DNA of 7,263 nt, taken from Comamonadaceae bacterium (GTDB taxonomy: Bacteria > Pseudomonadota > Gammaproteobacteria > Burkholderiales > Burkholderiaceae_C). Position 1 is the stretch's first letter. Every line of letters starts with the position of its first letter. The notes beneath the pieces were generated by a model. That model was not told where the DNA came from. It was given only the letters and a program-made list of their open reading frames with translations, and searched no databases. This document shows positions 1 through 6,733 of the stretch, one piece after another. The stretch covers positions 1 to 7,263 of the forward strand of contig CANJNX010000035.1 in NCBI GenBank assembly GCA_947475495.1, written 5' to 3'. A program made the position numbers and the translations under genes.

Positions 1-395
1 ATCACCACCTTGCCCTCTTCGAGGTATTGGAGCGCTTTAGGTCGGACATAGGGCTCAACCACCTGCTCAATGCCAATCGCCGACATCACACGTGCCGTGA
101 GGCCCGCCTTGTTCATTGTGTCGCCCAAAGCCAGGGCATTCATGACCGTTGCCAACATCCCCATGTAGTCGGCCGTTGCCCGGTCCATTCCGACAGAGCC
201 GCCTGCGACTCCACGAAAAATATTTCCCCCACCGATCACAACAGCAACTTCAACACCTAAATGGGTCACTTCCGCAATTTCATCGACCATGCGCACAATC
301 GTGTCACGGTTGATACCAAACTGGTCATCCCCCATCAAAGCCTCACCTGACAGTTTGAGCAAAATTCGACTGTAGGCTGGCTTGACTGGGTTCAT
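1..395 (-). CDS. pyrH: UMP kinase, N-terminal part (3' end beyond window)
   Basis: This gene encodes UMP kinase, the cytoplasmic hexameric enzyme that phosphorylates UMP to UDP with ATP in pyrimidine nucleotide synthesis. It belongs to the amino acid kinase family and is unrelated to eukaryotic UMP/CMP kinases. The frame reads from an ATG at 395-393 to the window edge without a stop and gives 131 residues. The family is usually about 235-240 residues, so roughly the last 105 are missing. Visible motifs are LLKLSGEAL (residues 12-20, phosphate-binding lysine and glycine), [11 protein letters not shown] (52-62, nucleotide-binding glycine loop) and [19 protein letters not shown] (70-88, UMP-site region). 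The start is supported by GGAG seven bases upstream and by the N-terminal match to known PyrH ([14 protein letters not shown]). It lies 83 bp downstream of tsf on the same strand, the usual rpsB-tsf-pyrH order. frr would be expected next, outside the window. Identification is secure. Confidence 0.96.
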   Translation of the reverse strand, partial: MNPVKPAYSRILLKLSGEALMGDDQFGINRDTIVRMVDEIAEVTHLGVEVAVVIGGGNIFRGVAGGSVGMDRATADYMGMLATVMNALALGDTMNKAGLTARVMSAIGIEQVVEPYVRPKALQYLEEGKVV

Positions 396-443
396 AAGAA
401 GCTCCGTGGGCTTGGGGTTAAAGGACTAAAAGCAACACGCTTA

Positions 444-472
444 GTTCAAGGACGCCTTAGCGCCACTTGAAC
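444..472 (-). terminator. Hairpin between tsf and pyrH, weak or partial terminator
   Basis: On the minus strand a stem-loop starts six bases after the tsf stop codon. The outer arms GTTCAAG and CTTGAAC pair perfectly over 7 bp. After one bulged T, five more pairs (one G-U) close on a TAAG loop, giving 12 bp in all. The sequence that follows (TAAGCGTGTTGCTTTTA) has no continuous T-run, so this is not a classical intrinsic terminator. It may be a partial terminator, an RNA-processing site or a 3'-end stabiliser that sets pyrH expression relative to tsf. The pairing is seen directly; the function is inferred. Confidence 0.55.
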
Positions 473-478
473 AAATTA

Positions 479-1402
479 TCAAGCAGTTTGCTTGGCTGCA
501 GCGATTTGGGCAGCCACTTCTGCTGCAAAGTCGTCAACTTTTTTCTCAATGCCTTCACCAACAACGTACAAGGTAAACCCATGCACTGTCGTAGCAACTG
601 CTTTGAGCATTTGCTCCACTGTTTGTTTGTCGTTTTTAACAAACGCCTGGTTAAACAAGGACACTTCTTTGAGGTACTTTTGAACACCGCCTTCGATACG
701 TTTTGCAACAATCTCTGCCGATTGGACCGGTTTGCCCGCTGCCACCGCAACCGAGGCATCTTCCGCCGCTTTAGCCGCAGCGACCGAGCGCTCCCGCTCG
801 ACCAACTCTGCAGGCACTTCTGCACTAGACAAAGAAACCGGCTTCATGGCCGCCACATGCATTGCAACGTCTTTTGCTGCGGTTTCATCCCCCTCGAATT
901 CGACGACGACGCCAATACGGGTGCCGTGCAAGTAGGACGCCACTTTAGAACCAGACGCAAAGCGCTTAAAGCGACGAAACGTCATGTTTTCGCCAATTTT
1001 TCCGATCAAACCTTTGCGTACATCTTCAAGCGTTGGCCCAAAACCATCTTGGGTATACGCCAAAGCGCCTAAGGCAGCGAGGTCTGCCGGGTTATGTTTA
1101 GCAACCAAAGTCGCTGCCGCTTTTGCCAAAGCCAAGAAGCTGTCATTTTTAGTGACGAAATCTGTTTCACAGTTGACTTCGATCATCGCGCTGGCGGCGC
1201 CTTCGGTAGCCACCGAGACCACGCCTTCGGCTGTGATGCGGGCAGCCGCTTTGCCGGCTTTGCTTCCCAATTTCACGCGCAGCAATTCTTCAGCTTTCAC
1301 CATATCGCCTTCGGCTTCGGTGAGTGCTTTTTTGCACTCCATCATGGGGGCATCGGTCTTTCCACGTAACTCAGCGACCATGCTTGCGGTAATTGCAGCC
1401 AT
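479..1402 (-). CDS. tsf: Translation elongation factor Ts
   Basis: EF-Ts is the cytoplasmic nucleotide exchange factor that removes GDP from EF-Tu so that it can reload GTP and aminoacyl-tRNA. The product is 307 residues, somewhat longer than the 283 of E. coli. The N-terminal UBA-like domain carries [16 protein letters not shown] (12-27). The second family signature is [12 protein letters not shown] (75-86), in which the TDFV residues (80-83) contact the EF-Tu G domain. The core continues with [12 protein letters not shown] (134-145) and [12 protein letters not shown] (180-191). The C-terminal segment has [19 protein letters not shown] (248-266) and [10 protein letters not shown] (279-288). 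Substitution of TGAG by TDAP near the N terminus is, from memory, usual in betaproteobacteria. GGAG lies eight bases before the ATG. The gene follows rpsB with an 81-bp gap that contains a terminator-like hairpin, so tsf probably depends on readthrough from rpsB. Identification is secure. Confidence 0.98.
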   Translation of the reverse strand: MAAITASMVAELRGKTDAPMMECKKALTEAEGDMVKAEELLRVKLGSKAGKAAARITAEGVVSVATEGAASAMIEVNCETDFVTKNDSFLALAKAAATLVAKHNPADLAALGALAYTQDGFGPTLEDVRKGLIGKIGENMTFRRFKRFASGSKVASYLHGTRIGVVVEFEGDETAAKDVAMHVAAMKPVSLSSAEVPAELVERERSVAAAKAAEDASVAVAAGKPVQSAEIVAKRIEGGVQKYLKEVSLFNQAFVKNDKQTVEQMLKAVATTVHGFTLYVVGEGIEKKVDDFAAEVAAQIAAAKQTA

Positions 1403-1438
1403 TTTTAATTCTCCGTTATTTGTTCAGTTAATAAAGCT

Positions 1439-1467
1439 AAAAAAAAGGGGCCACGAAGCCCCCTTTT
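1439..1467 (-). terminator. Terminator-like hairpin in the rpsB-tsf gap
   Basis: The minus strand reads AAAAG, then GGGGC, a six-base loop (TTCGTG), then GCCCC and eight T. The GC core is 5 bp. A G-U pair and four A-U pairs from the flanking tracts extend it to 10, leaving further U residues after the stem. This has the full form of a Rho-independent terminator facing rpsB transcription, 17 bases after the rpsB stop. Because tsf lies directly downstream and only 36 bases separate the T-tract from the tsf ATG, partial termination (attenuation) is more likely than a complete stop. The opposite strand has only four T after the stem, so plus-strand termination would be weaker. Confidence 0.8.
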
Positions 1468-1483
1468 AAGGGTGAATGGACGC

Positions 1484-2233
1484 TTACGCAGCCACATCCA
1501 CTTCGACAAATTCATCTTCGCCTTCAGCAACCACGGCTTTGACCAGATCATCAACCGCATTGGCTCGACCTTCAAGCACAGCGTCAGCGATACCGCGCGC
1601 ATACAAAGTCACCGCTTTGGAGGAGTCATCGTTACCAGGAATAACGTAGTCAATACCTTCAGGCGAATGGTTAGAGTCAACCACACCGATCAAAGGAATG
1701 CCCAATTTACGTGCTTCAGCAATCGCAATTTTGTGGTAACCCACGTCAATCACAAAAATAGCATCTGGCAAAGTCGCCATGTCTTGAATGCCGCCGATGT
1801 CTTTTTCAAGCTTTTCCAATTCACGGGCAAACATGAGTTGTTCTTTCTTGCTCATCGCGTCCAGACCAGCTTCTTGCTGGATCTTCATGTCTTTTAAACG
1901 CTTGATCGAGGTTTTGACGGTTTTGAAATTCGTCAACATACCGCCCAACCAACGTTGGTCAACAAAGGGCACACCTGCGCGCTGGGCTTCAGCGGCGACG
2001 GTCTCACGCGCTTGGCGTTTGGTTCCGACCATCAAAATGGTCCCGCGCTTGGCCGTGAGTTGACGCACAAATTTTGCAGCGTCCTGGAACATCGGCAAGG
2101 ATTTTTCCAGATTGATAATGTGAATTTTGTTGCGATGACCGAAGATGAACGGGGCCATCTTGGGGTTCCAGAAACGGGTTTGGTGTCCAAAGTGAACGCC
2201 CGCTTCCAACATTTCGCGCATAGTTACAGCCAT
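1484..2233 (-). CDS. rpsB: 30S ribosomal protein S2
   Basis: This gene encodes ribosomal protein S2, a late-assembling protein on the back of the 30S subunit between head and body, needed to recruit S1 and to initiate translation. It has 249 residues against 241 in E. coli. The first family signature is [14 protein letters not shown] (13-26). The second is [21 protein letters not shown] (156-176), followed by [19 protein letters not shown] (178-196) and IPGNDDS (198-204). The tail is acidic ([13 protein letters not shown]). The ATG at 2233-2231 is preceded by GGAG at five bases, and [17 protein letters not shown] is the normal N terminus. It is the first gene of the rpsB-tsf-pyrH cluster. A structured 178-bp spacer lies upstream, as expected if S2 represses its own messenger. 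Finding clpA, rather than a divergent map gene, upstream is noted separately. Identification is secure. Confidence 0.99.
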   Translation of the reverse strand: MAVTMREMLEAGVHFGHQTRFWNPKMAPFIFGHRNKIHIINLEKSLPMFQDAAKFVRQLTAKRGTILMVGTKRQARETVAAEAQRAGVPFVDQRWLGGMLTNFKTVKTSIKRLKDMKIQQEAGLDAMSKKEQLMFARELEKLEKDIGGIQDMATLPDAIFVIDVGYHKIAIAEARKLGIPLIGVVDSNHSPEGIDYVIPGNDDSSKAVTLYARGIADAVLEGRANAVDDLVKAVVAEGEDEFVEVDVAA

Positions 2234-2362
2234 AAATACTCCAAAGGTTAGGTCTTAAAGCCGGTCCGATTTTCTTCAAATGGAAAAACCATCAGGAGAA
2301 CACCTTGGTAGGACCGGTTTGCGATTGAATTGCTTCTGGAGAACAATCCCCCAGTAGCAAAG
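2234..2362 (-). promoter_or_regulatory. Candidate structured rpsB leader (possible S2 autoregulation)
   Basis: The 178 bases between clpA and rpsB hold no gene but clear RNA structure on the minus strand. The first hairpin (2354-2336) pairs CTGGGGG with TTCTCCAG around the loop ATTGT, 7 bp with two G-U pairs. A second, larger element (2317-2261) is closed by CCGGTCC and GGACCGG, 7 bp perfect. A C-A mismatch and two A-U pairs can extend it to 2320 and 2258. Inside it CCAAGG pairs with CCT-GA-TGG (2308-2289) around TGTTCT, with a two-base bulge. An alternative hairpin ATGG-TTTTT-CCAT (2292-2280) uses the same TGG, so the two inner folds exclude each other. In gammaproteobacteria S2 is known to repress rpsB-tsf through a structured leader. 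Equivalence here is inferred from position and architecture, not from a matched consensus. Confidence 0.5.
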
Positions 2363-2369
2363 CCAGCTG

Positions 2370-2375
2370 ATTTTA
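2370..2375 (-). promoter_or_regulatory. Possible -10 element for rpsB-tsf
   Basis: TAAAAT on the minus strand lies 36 bases after the clpA stop. It would place the transcript start near 2362, just before the first leader hairpin. There is no good -35 hexamer at 16-18 bp: TTGACT exists at 2408-2403, but the gap is 27 bp. TG stands directly against the hexamer instead of one base away, so it is not a standard extended -10 either. I call this weakly, because an rpsB promoter is expected somewhere in this gap. Confidence 0.3.
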
Positions 2376-2411
2376 CACCAGAAGAGCGCCTCCGCCCTTC
2401 CCAGTCAAAAC

Positions 2412-4733
2412 TTAGTCGGCAATAGCCTCTTCTGGCTTGGCTCGGCCTTCACGCTTGGGAAGTGGTTTGATATCAAGCAGCACCTCCGTTTTCGTGGTGT
2501 CTGTCTCATCAAGATCCACCGTTAGACGCCCGCCATCAGTGAGGCGCCCAAACAACAACTCGTCCGCAAGCGCCCGGCGAATCGTATCTTGAATAAGGCG
2601 CTGCATAGGTCGCGCGCCCATCAAGGGATCGAAACCTTTCTTCGCAAGGTGTTGGCGCAGCTTGTCGGTGAAAGTGACTTCCACTTTTTTCTCTGCAAGT
2701 TGGGTTTCCAATTGGAGCAAGAATTTATCCACCACCCGCAAAATCACGTTTTCATCCAAGGCTTTGAATCCGACGATGGCATCCAAACGGTTGCGGAACT
2801 CCGGCGTAAAGAGACGTTTGATGTCAATCATTTCGTCGCCCGACTCGCGCGGATTGGTGAATCCGATCGTCGACTTGTTCATCGTCTCGGCCCCGGCGTT
2901 GGTCGTCATGATAAGAATGACGTTGCGGAAATCCGCCTTGCGGCCATTGTTATCCGTCAGTGCGCCGTGGTCCATCACCTGCAAAAGCACGTTGAAGATA
3001 TCCGGATGCGCCTTTTCAATTTCGTCCAATAACAAGACGCAATGGGGTTTCTTGGTCACCGCTTCTGTCAACAAGCCGCCTTGGTCAAAGCCCACATAGC
3101 CCGGGGGCGCGCCAATCAAACGACTAACCGCATGGCGTTCCATGTATTCGCTCATATCAAAGCGAATCAAATCGATGCCCATGATGTAAGCCAGCTGCTT
3201 GGCGGCTTCGGTTTTACCCACACCCGTAGGCCCACTGAACAAGAAAGAGCCAATCGGCTTATCGCCTTTGCCCAAACCAGAGCGGGCCATTTTGACAGCC
3301 GATGCCAAGATATCCACCGCCTTGTCTTGACCAAACACCACGCTTTTAAGGTCGCGGTCCAAAGTTTTGAGTTTGCTGCGATCGTCTTGGGACACATTGG
3401 CCGGCGGAATACGGGCAATCTTGGCAACGATCTCTTCAACCTCTGTTTTAGAGATGGTTTTCTTGCGCTTGTTCGCTGGCAATATTTGCTGCGCGGCTCC
3501 AGCTTCATCAATCACGTCAATCGCCTTATCAGGCAACTGGCGATCGTTGATGAATTTCGCACTGAGCTCGGCTGCTGCTTGGAGCGCGCCCAGTGCGTAT
3601 TTGACTTTGTGGTGTTCCTCAAAGCGAGACTTCAGACCCTTGAGAATTTCTACCGTTTGCTCGACCGTAGGTTCGACCACGTCAACCTTTTGAAAACGCC
3701 GAGACAGCGCTGCGTCCTTTTCGAAAATACCGCGGTATTCCGTGAAAGTGGTTGCCCCGATGCACTTGAGCTGGCCTGAACTCAAGCTGGGTTTGAGCAA
3801 GTTGGACGCATCCATGGTCCCACCCGACGCTGCACCCGCACCAATCAGGGTGTGAATTTCATCAATAAACAATACGGCATGCGGACGGTCTTTCAAGGCC
3901 TTGAGTACGCCTTTTAAGCGTTGTTCAAAGTCGCCTCGGTATTTGGTTCCCGCCAAAAGCGCACCCATGTCCAAGGAGTACACCACGGCTTGTGCCAGAA
4001 CTTCAGGCACGCTGTTTTGCGAAATACGCCAAGCCAAGCCCTCGGCAATCGCCGTTTTGCCAACCCCAGCCTCGCCCACTAACAAGGGATTGTTCTTGCG
4101 CCGGCGACACAGAATTTGGATCACACGCTCTACTTCGTGCTCTCGCCCAATCAGGGGATCAATTTTTCCTTCTTTGGCCAGCTGATTGAGGTTTTGCGTG
4201 TAAAGCTCTAAAGGTGAGGCTTTTTCGTTCTTTTCGCCGCCTGTTTCTTCCGCTTCCGGTGTACCTTCAGAACCTTTGCTGGTTTCTGGGGGCTCGTTCT
4301 TTTTAATGCCGTGGGCAATGAAGTTCACCACGTCCAAACGGGTGACCCCCTGCTGGTGCAAGTAGTACACCGCGTGGGAGTCTTTTTCACCAAAAATAGC
4401 GACCAGCACATTGCTGCCCATCACTTCTTTTTTACCACTGCCGGTGGATTGCACATGCATGATGGCACGCTGAATGACACGCTGAAAGCCTAAGGTAGGT
4501 TGCGTATCCACGTCATCCAAGCCTGCCACTTGCGGCGTGTTGTCTTTGATGAAGTTGGTCAGTGATTTGCGCAGGTCATCCACATTGGCAGAGCACGCTC
4601 GCAAGACTTCGGCAGCGCTGGGGTTGTCTAGCAAAGCCAAAAGCAAGTGCTCTACCGTAATAAATTCGTGGCGTTGCTGGCGCGCCTCGACAAAAGCCAT
4701 ATGCAGACTTACTTCTAATTCTTGGGCGATCAT
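2412..4733 (-). CDS. clpA: ClpA, ATP-dependent unfoldase of the ClpAP protease
   Basis: ClpA is the cytoplasmic hexameric AAA+ unfoldase that threads substrates into the ClpP chamber. With ClpS it handles N-degron proteins. The product has 773 residues (E. coli 758). Residues 1 to about 145 form the Clp N domain that docks ClpS, followed by a charged, low-complexity linker (146-172). The first AAA+ module has Walker A GEAGVGKT (220-227), Walker B VLFIDE (287-292) and SRRF (344-347, arginine-finger region). The second has Walker A GPTGVGKT (501-508), pore-loop motif GYVG (545-548), Walker B LLLDE (567-571) and sensor 2 GAR (706-708). The ClpP-binding loop tripeptide is IGF (623-625), where E. 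coli ClpA has IGL. AAGGA lies six bases before the ATG. clpS is 85 bp upstream on the same strand, the typical adaptor-unfoldase pair. The absence of the ClpB/ClpC middle coiled coil and the presence of clpS favour ClpA. Confidence 0.98.
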   Translation of the reverse strand: MIAQELEVSLHMAFVEARQQRHEFITVEHLLLALLDNPSAAEVLRACSANVDDLRKSLTNFIKDNTPQVAGLDDVDTQPTLGFQRVIQRAIMHVQSTGSGKKEVMGSNVLVAIFGEKDSHAVYYLHQQGVTRLDVVNFIAHGIKKNEPPETSKGSEGTPEAEETGGEKNEKASPLELYTQNLNQLAKEGKIDPLIGREHEVERVIQILCRRRKNNPLLVGEAGVGKTAIAEGLAWRISQNSVPEVLAQAVVYSLDMGALLAGTKYRGDFEQRLKGVLKALKDRPHAVLFIDEIHTLIGAGAASGGTMDASNLLKPSLSSGQLKCIGATTFTEYRGIFEKDAALSRRFQKVDVVEPTVEQTVEILKGLKSRFEEHHKVKYALGALQAAAELSAKFINDRQLPDKAIDVIDEAGAAQQILPANKRKKTISKTEVEEIVAKIARIPPANVSQDDRSKLKTLDRDLKSVVFGQDKAVDILASAVKMARSGLGKGDKPIGSFLFSGPTGVGKTEAAKQLAYIMGIDLIRFDMSEYMERHAVSRLIGAPPGYVGFDQGGLLTEAVTKKPHCVLLLDEIEKAHPDIFNVLLQVMDHGALTDNNGRKADFRNVILIMTTNAGAETMNKSTIGFTNPRESGDEMIDIKRLFTPEFRNRLDAIVGFKALDENVILRVVDKFLLQLETQLAEKKVEVTFTDKLRQHLAKKGFDPLMGARPMQRLIQDTIRRALADELLFGRLTDGGRLTVDLDETDTTKTEVLLDIKPLPKREGRAKPEEAIAD

Positions 4734-4775
4734 GACGCTTCCTTATTCCCGTTCATTTTGAAACTCTACCGCGCT

Positions 4776-4799
4776 TAAATAAGCGGCGGTGCTTATTTA
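4776..4799 (-). repeat. Perfect 9-bp inverted repeat between clpS and clpA
   Basis: In the 85-bp gap between clpS and clpA, TAAATAAGC and GCTTATTTA form a perfect 9-bp stem around the six-base loop ACCGCC (minus-strand reading). It starts 19 bases after the clpS stop and ends about 42 bases before the clpA ATG. The 3' arm is T-rich, but no T-run follows the stem, so it is not a standard terminator. Likely roles are a partial terminator or RNA stabiliser that sets the ClpS:ClpA ratio, or an operator. The repeat is seen directly; the role is inferred. Confidence 0.6.
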
Positions 4800-4818
4800 C
4801 CAATAACTCTTCGCAGCC

Positions 4819-5181
4819 TTACACATCGACTGGCTCACTGACACACTGCAAGGGATGGCCTGACTTTTGTGCCGCTTCCATCACCTGATCCACTTTGGTC
4901 GCTGCAACATCCCGAGAATACACGCCACACACCCCTCTGCCATCCAAATGGATTTTCAGCATGATCTGCGTGGCCGTCTCTAAATCCTTGGCAAAAAACT
5001 CCTGAATCACCATCACCACGAACTCCATGGGTGTGAAATCATCATTCAACATTAACACTTGGAACATCTGGGGCGGTTGAACCCGCTGGGCAATCCGCTC
5101 CAAAACCACAGCGCCACCATCGTCGTGTTTGGGGGTGACTTGGGGTGCCGTCCGCGGTTTAGAAGGAATTTTGGTTGCCAT
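4819..5181 (-). CDS. clpS: ClpS, N-degron adaptor for ClpAP
   Basis: ClpS binds proteins with a bulky hydrophobic N-terminal residue (Leu, Phe, Tyr, Trp) and delivers them to ClpA. The product is 120 residues with a flexible basic N-terminal tail (1 to about 37), used by ClpA to engage the adaptor, and a compact core. The core motif [19 protein letters not shown] spans 41-59. Numbered twelve above E. coli ClpS, the N-degron pocket is intact: N46, D47, D48, T50, M52, M74, I77 (Val in E. coli) and H78. [17 protein letters not shown] (81-97) is the standard C-terminal core. No Shine-Dalgarno sequence precedes the ATG at 5181-5179. Upstream bases read TATAAAATAACTCC, so the mRNA may be nearly leaderless. 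The start is kept because it gives a normal ClpS tail, and no closer Met lies before the core. It sits 165 bp after icd, behind a strong terminator, and most likely begins the clpS-clpA transcription unit. Confidence 0.97.
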   Translation of the reverse strand: MATKIPSKPRTAPQVTPKHDDGGAVVLERIAQRVQPPQMFQVLMLNDDFTPMEFVVMVIQEFFAKDLETATQIMLKIHLDGRGVCGVYSRDVAATKVDQVMEAAQKSGHPLQCVSEPVDV

Positions 5182-5189
5182 GGAGTTAT

Positions 5190-5195
5190 TTTATA
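5190..5195 (-). promoter_or_regulatory. Possible -10 element placed for a near-leaderless clpS mRNA
   Basis: TATAAA (extending to TATAAAAT) on the minus strand ends eight bases before the clpS ATG. If used as a sigma-70 -10 box, transcription would begin one or two bases before the start codon, which fits the lack of a Shine-Dalgarno sequence. No recognisable -35 box lies 16-18 bp upstream (GGCTGC at 17 bp), which weakens the call. Confidence 0.3.
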
Positions 5196-5227
5196 GACCG
5201 CACCATCGTAATGCAGCCAGTGGGGTA

Positions 5228-5254
5228 ATTGGTGGCGACAGGCGCAATTTCAAG
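5228..5254 (-). promoter_or_regulatory. Weak sigma-32-like promoter candidate upstream of clpS
   Basis: CTTGAAA (5254-5248) matches the sigma-32 -35 consensus exactly. Twelve bases later CCACCAAT (5235-5228) is a poor match to the -10 consensus CCCCATNT. It lies just after the icd terminator, which is where a clpS-clpA promoter would be. Heat-shock control of this pair is plausible but not established, and the -10 match is weak. Confidence 0.2.
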
Positions 5255-5263
5255 CACCCAAAG

Positions 5264-5298
5264 AAAAACCGCCAGAGCGAAACATCGCATCTGACGGT
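5264..5298 (-). terminator. Strong Rho-independent terminator of icd
   Basis: The minus strand forms a 13-bp stem (ACCGTCAGA, one bulged T, GCGA, loop TGTT, then TCGC, TCTGGCGGT). It contains one G-U pair and is followed at once by TTTTCTTT. It begins 48 bases after the icd stop codon. All elements of an intrinsic terminator are present, so icd is probably transcriptionally separate from clpS-clpA. Confidence 0.9.
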
Positions 5299-5346
5299 CC
5301 TGGGCCGGGGCTATCGGGCTTGGAAACACCCAATTGCAGGCATGTT

Positions 5347-6600
5347 TTACATATGGTCGATCATCACTTGGCCAAATCCGGAGCAACTCACCTGGGTCGC
5401 ACCATCCATCAAGCGGGCGAAGTCATAGGTGACTTTTTTGCTATGAATCGATTTTTTCATCGAACTAATGATCAGGTCTGCAGCTTCGACCCATCCCATA
5501 TGGCGCAGCATCATTTCTGCCGACAAGATTTCAGAACCAGGATTGACGTAATCTTTACCAGCATATTTCGGGGCCGTTCCGTGGGTGGCCTCAAACATCG
5601 CGATGGTGTCGCTGAGGTTGGCGCCAGGTGCAATACCAATTCCGCCCACTTGGGCCGCCAAGGCATCTGAAACGTAGTCCCCGTTCAAATTCAAGGTGGC
5701 GATCACGCTGTACTCCGCAGGGCGCAACAAAATTTGCTGCAAGAATGCATCGGCAATACTGTCCTTGACAATAATTTCTTTGCCGGTCTTGGGGTTTTTA
5801 AATTTGCACCACGGTCCGCCGTCAATCATCACTGCACCAAACTCTTTTTGTGCCAAGGCATAGGCCCAATCACGGAAGCCACCTTCGGTGTACTTCATGA
5901 TGTTGCCTTTGTGGACGATGGTCAGGCTGGGCTTGTCGTTGTCAATGGTGTACTGAATCGCTTTGCGAACCAAACGCTCGGTTCCCTCGCGTGACACGGG
6001 CTTGATACCGATGCCTGAGGTGGCAGGGAAACGAATTTTTTTAACACCCATTTCATCTTGCAAGAATTTAATAAGCTTTTTGGCTTTATCCGACTCGGCT
6101 TCAAATTCAATACCGGCATAAATGTCTTCCGAGTTTTCACGAAAGATCACCATATTGGTTTTTTGTGGCTCTTTGACTGGGCTGGGAACGCCGTCAAAGT
6201 ACTGAATAGGGCGCAGGCAAACGTACAAGTCCAACTCTTGTCGCAAAGCGACGTTCAAAGAACGGATACCACCACCCACCGGTGTTGTCAGCGGGCCTTT
6301 GATAGACACCACGTAATCACGAATCGCGTGCAGGGTTTCTTCAGGCAACCACACGTCGGGGCCGTACACATTGGTTGATTTTTCACCGGCAAAAACCTCC
6401 ATCCAGTGGATTTTCCGCTTGCCACCATAGGATTTGGCAACAGCGGCATCGACCACTTTTAGCATCACCGGCGTAATATCAGCGCCGGTTCCATCACCTT
6501 CAATAAACGGAATAATGGGCTGGTCGGGGACGTTCAACGACATGTCTTGATTGACCGTGATTTTTTGACCTTCTGTGGGAACTTTGATGTGCTGGTACAT
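5347..6600 (-). CDS. icd: NADP-dependent isocitrate dehydrogenase
   Basis: This is the homodimeric cytoplasmic TCA-cycle enzyme that oxidatively decarboxylates isocitrate to 2-oxoglutarate and yields NADPH. The 417 residues align with E. coli Icd (416) at an offset of one. Isocitrate and metal residues are present: S114 (the serine phosphorylated by AceK in E. coli) in GIRSLN, R120, R130, R154, Y161, K231, D308 and D312. The family signature [17 protein letters not shown] lies at 304-320. NADP specificity is shown by K345, Y346, V352 and R396, with H340 in ATHGTAPKY. The start at 6600-6598 matches the E. coli N-terminal length. The Shine-Dalgarno sequence is weak (AAAGAG about nine bases upstream). 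The only nearby alternative, Met20 before [12 protein letters not shown], would remove the normal N terminus. The gene is divergent from the DUF192 gene and ends at an intrinsic terminator. Identification is secure; whether AceK control exists cannot be told here. Confidence 0.98.
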   Translation of the reverse strand: MYQHIKVPTEGQKITVNQDMSLNVPDQPIIPFIEGDGTGADITPVMLKVVDAAVAKSYGGKRKIHWMEVFAGEKSTNVYGPDVWLPEETLHAIRDYVVSIKGPLTTPVGGGIRSLNVALRQELDLYVCLRPIQYFDGVPSPVKEPQKTNMVIFRENSEDIYAGIEFEAESDKAKKLIKFLQDEMGVKKIRFPATSGIGIKPVSREGTERLVRKAIQYTIDNDKPSLTIVHKGNIMKYTEGGFRDWAYALAQKEFGAVMIDGGPWCKFKNPKTGKEIIVKDSIADAFLQQILLRPAEYSVIATLNLNGDYVSDALAAQVGGIGIAPGANLSDTIAMFEATHGTAPKYAGKDYVNPGSEILSAEMMLRHMGWVEAADLIISSMKKSIHSKKVTYDFARLMDGATQVSCSGFGQVMIDHM

Positions 6601-6662
6601 GAAGTGAGTCTCTTTGTATGTGAATGATCAAAAGTGGGTTGGGCCCCGCCTAAACGCAGCCG

Positions 6663-6689
6663 CCGACTCGGTAGGGGGATTTTAGTCGG
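6663..6689. repeat. Inverted repeat CCGACT-N15-AGTCGG upstream of icd
   Basis: Six-base arms at 6663-6668 and 6684-6689 are perfect complements separated by 15 bases. The left arm also belongs to a 9-base near-palindrome, CCGACTCGG. The right arm overlaps the TAAAAT that could be the icd -10 box. It could be an operator or a hairpin in the icd leader. A repeat this short could also arise by chance. Confidence 0.35.
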
Positions 6690-6733
6690 GAATAATTACT
6701 GGATTCTGTCAAAACCCGCCCTGAATCCGCCTG

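Noticed and set aside
27..260. Plus-strand 77-residue frame at the left edge
   Set aside because: It lies opposite the conserved pyrH coding sequence and shows no domain or start signal.
467..1469. Long open frames on the plus strand opposite tsf (201, 161 and 91 residues)
   Set aside because: They lie wholly opposite a clear EF-Ts gene, match no family I recognise and have no ribosome binding sites. They arise from Ala/Lys-rich codon use on the coding strand.
2004..2279. Minus-strand 91-residue frame starting in the rpsB leader
   Set aside because: It starts at a TTG codon without a ribosome binding site and mostly overlaps rpsB in another frame, so a leader peptide is not supported.
2403..2408. 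TTGACT as the -35 box of the rpsB promoter
   Set aside because: The only good -10 hexamer (2370-2375) is 27 bp away, far outside the sigma-70 range, and no -10 lies at 16-18 bp.
2589..3779. Plus-strand open frames of 145-245 residues opposite clpA
   Set aside because: They are antisense shadows of intact AAA+ coding sequence, with His/Arg-rich translations and no recognisable domain.
5186..5386. Minus-strand 66-residue frame between icd and clpS
   Set aside because: It overlaps the end of icd and runs through the strong terminator hairpin. Its composition is not protein-like and it has no start signals.
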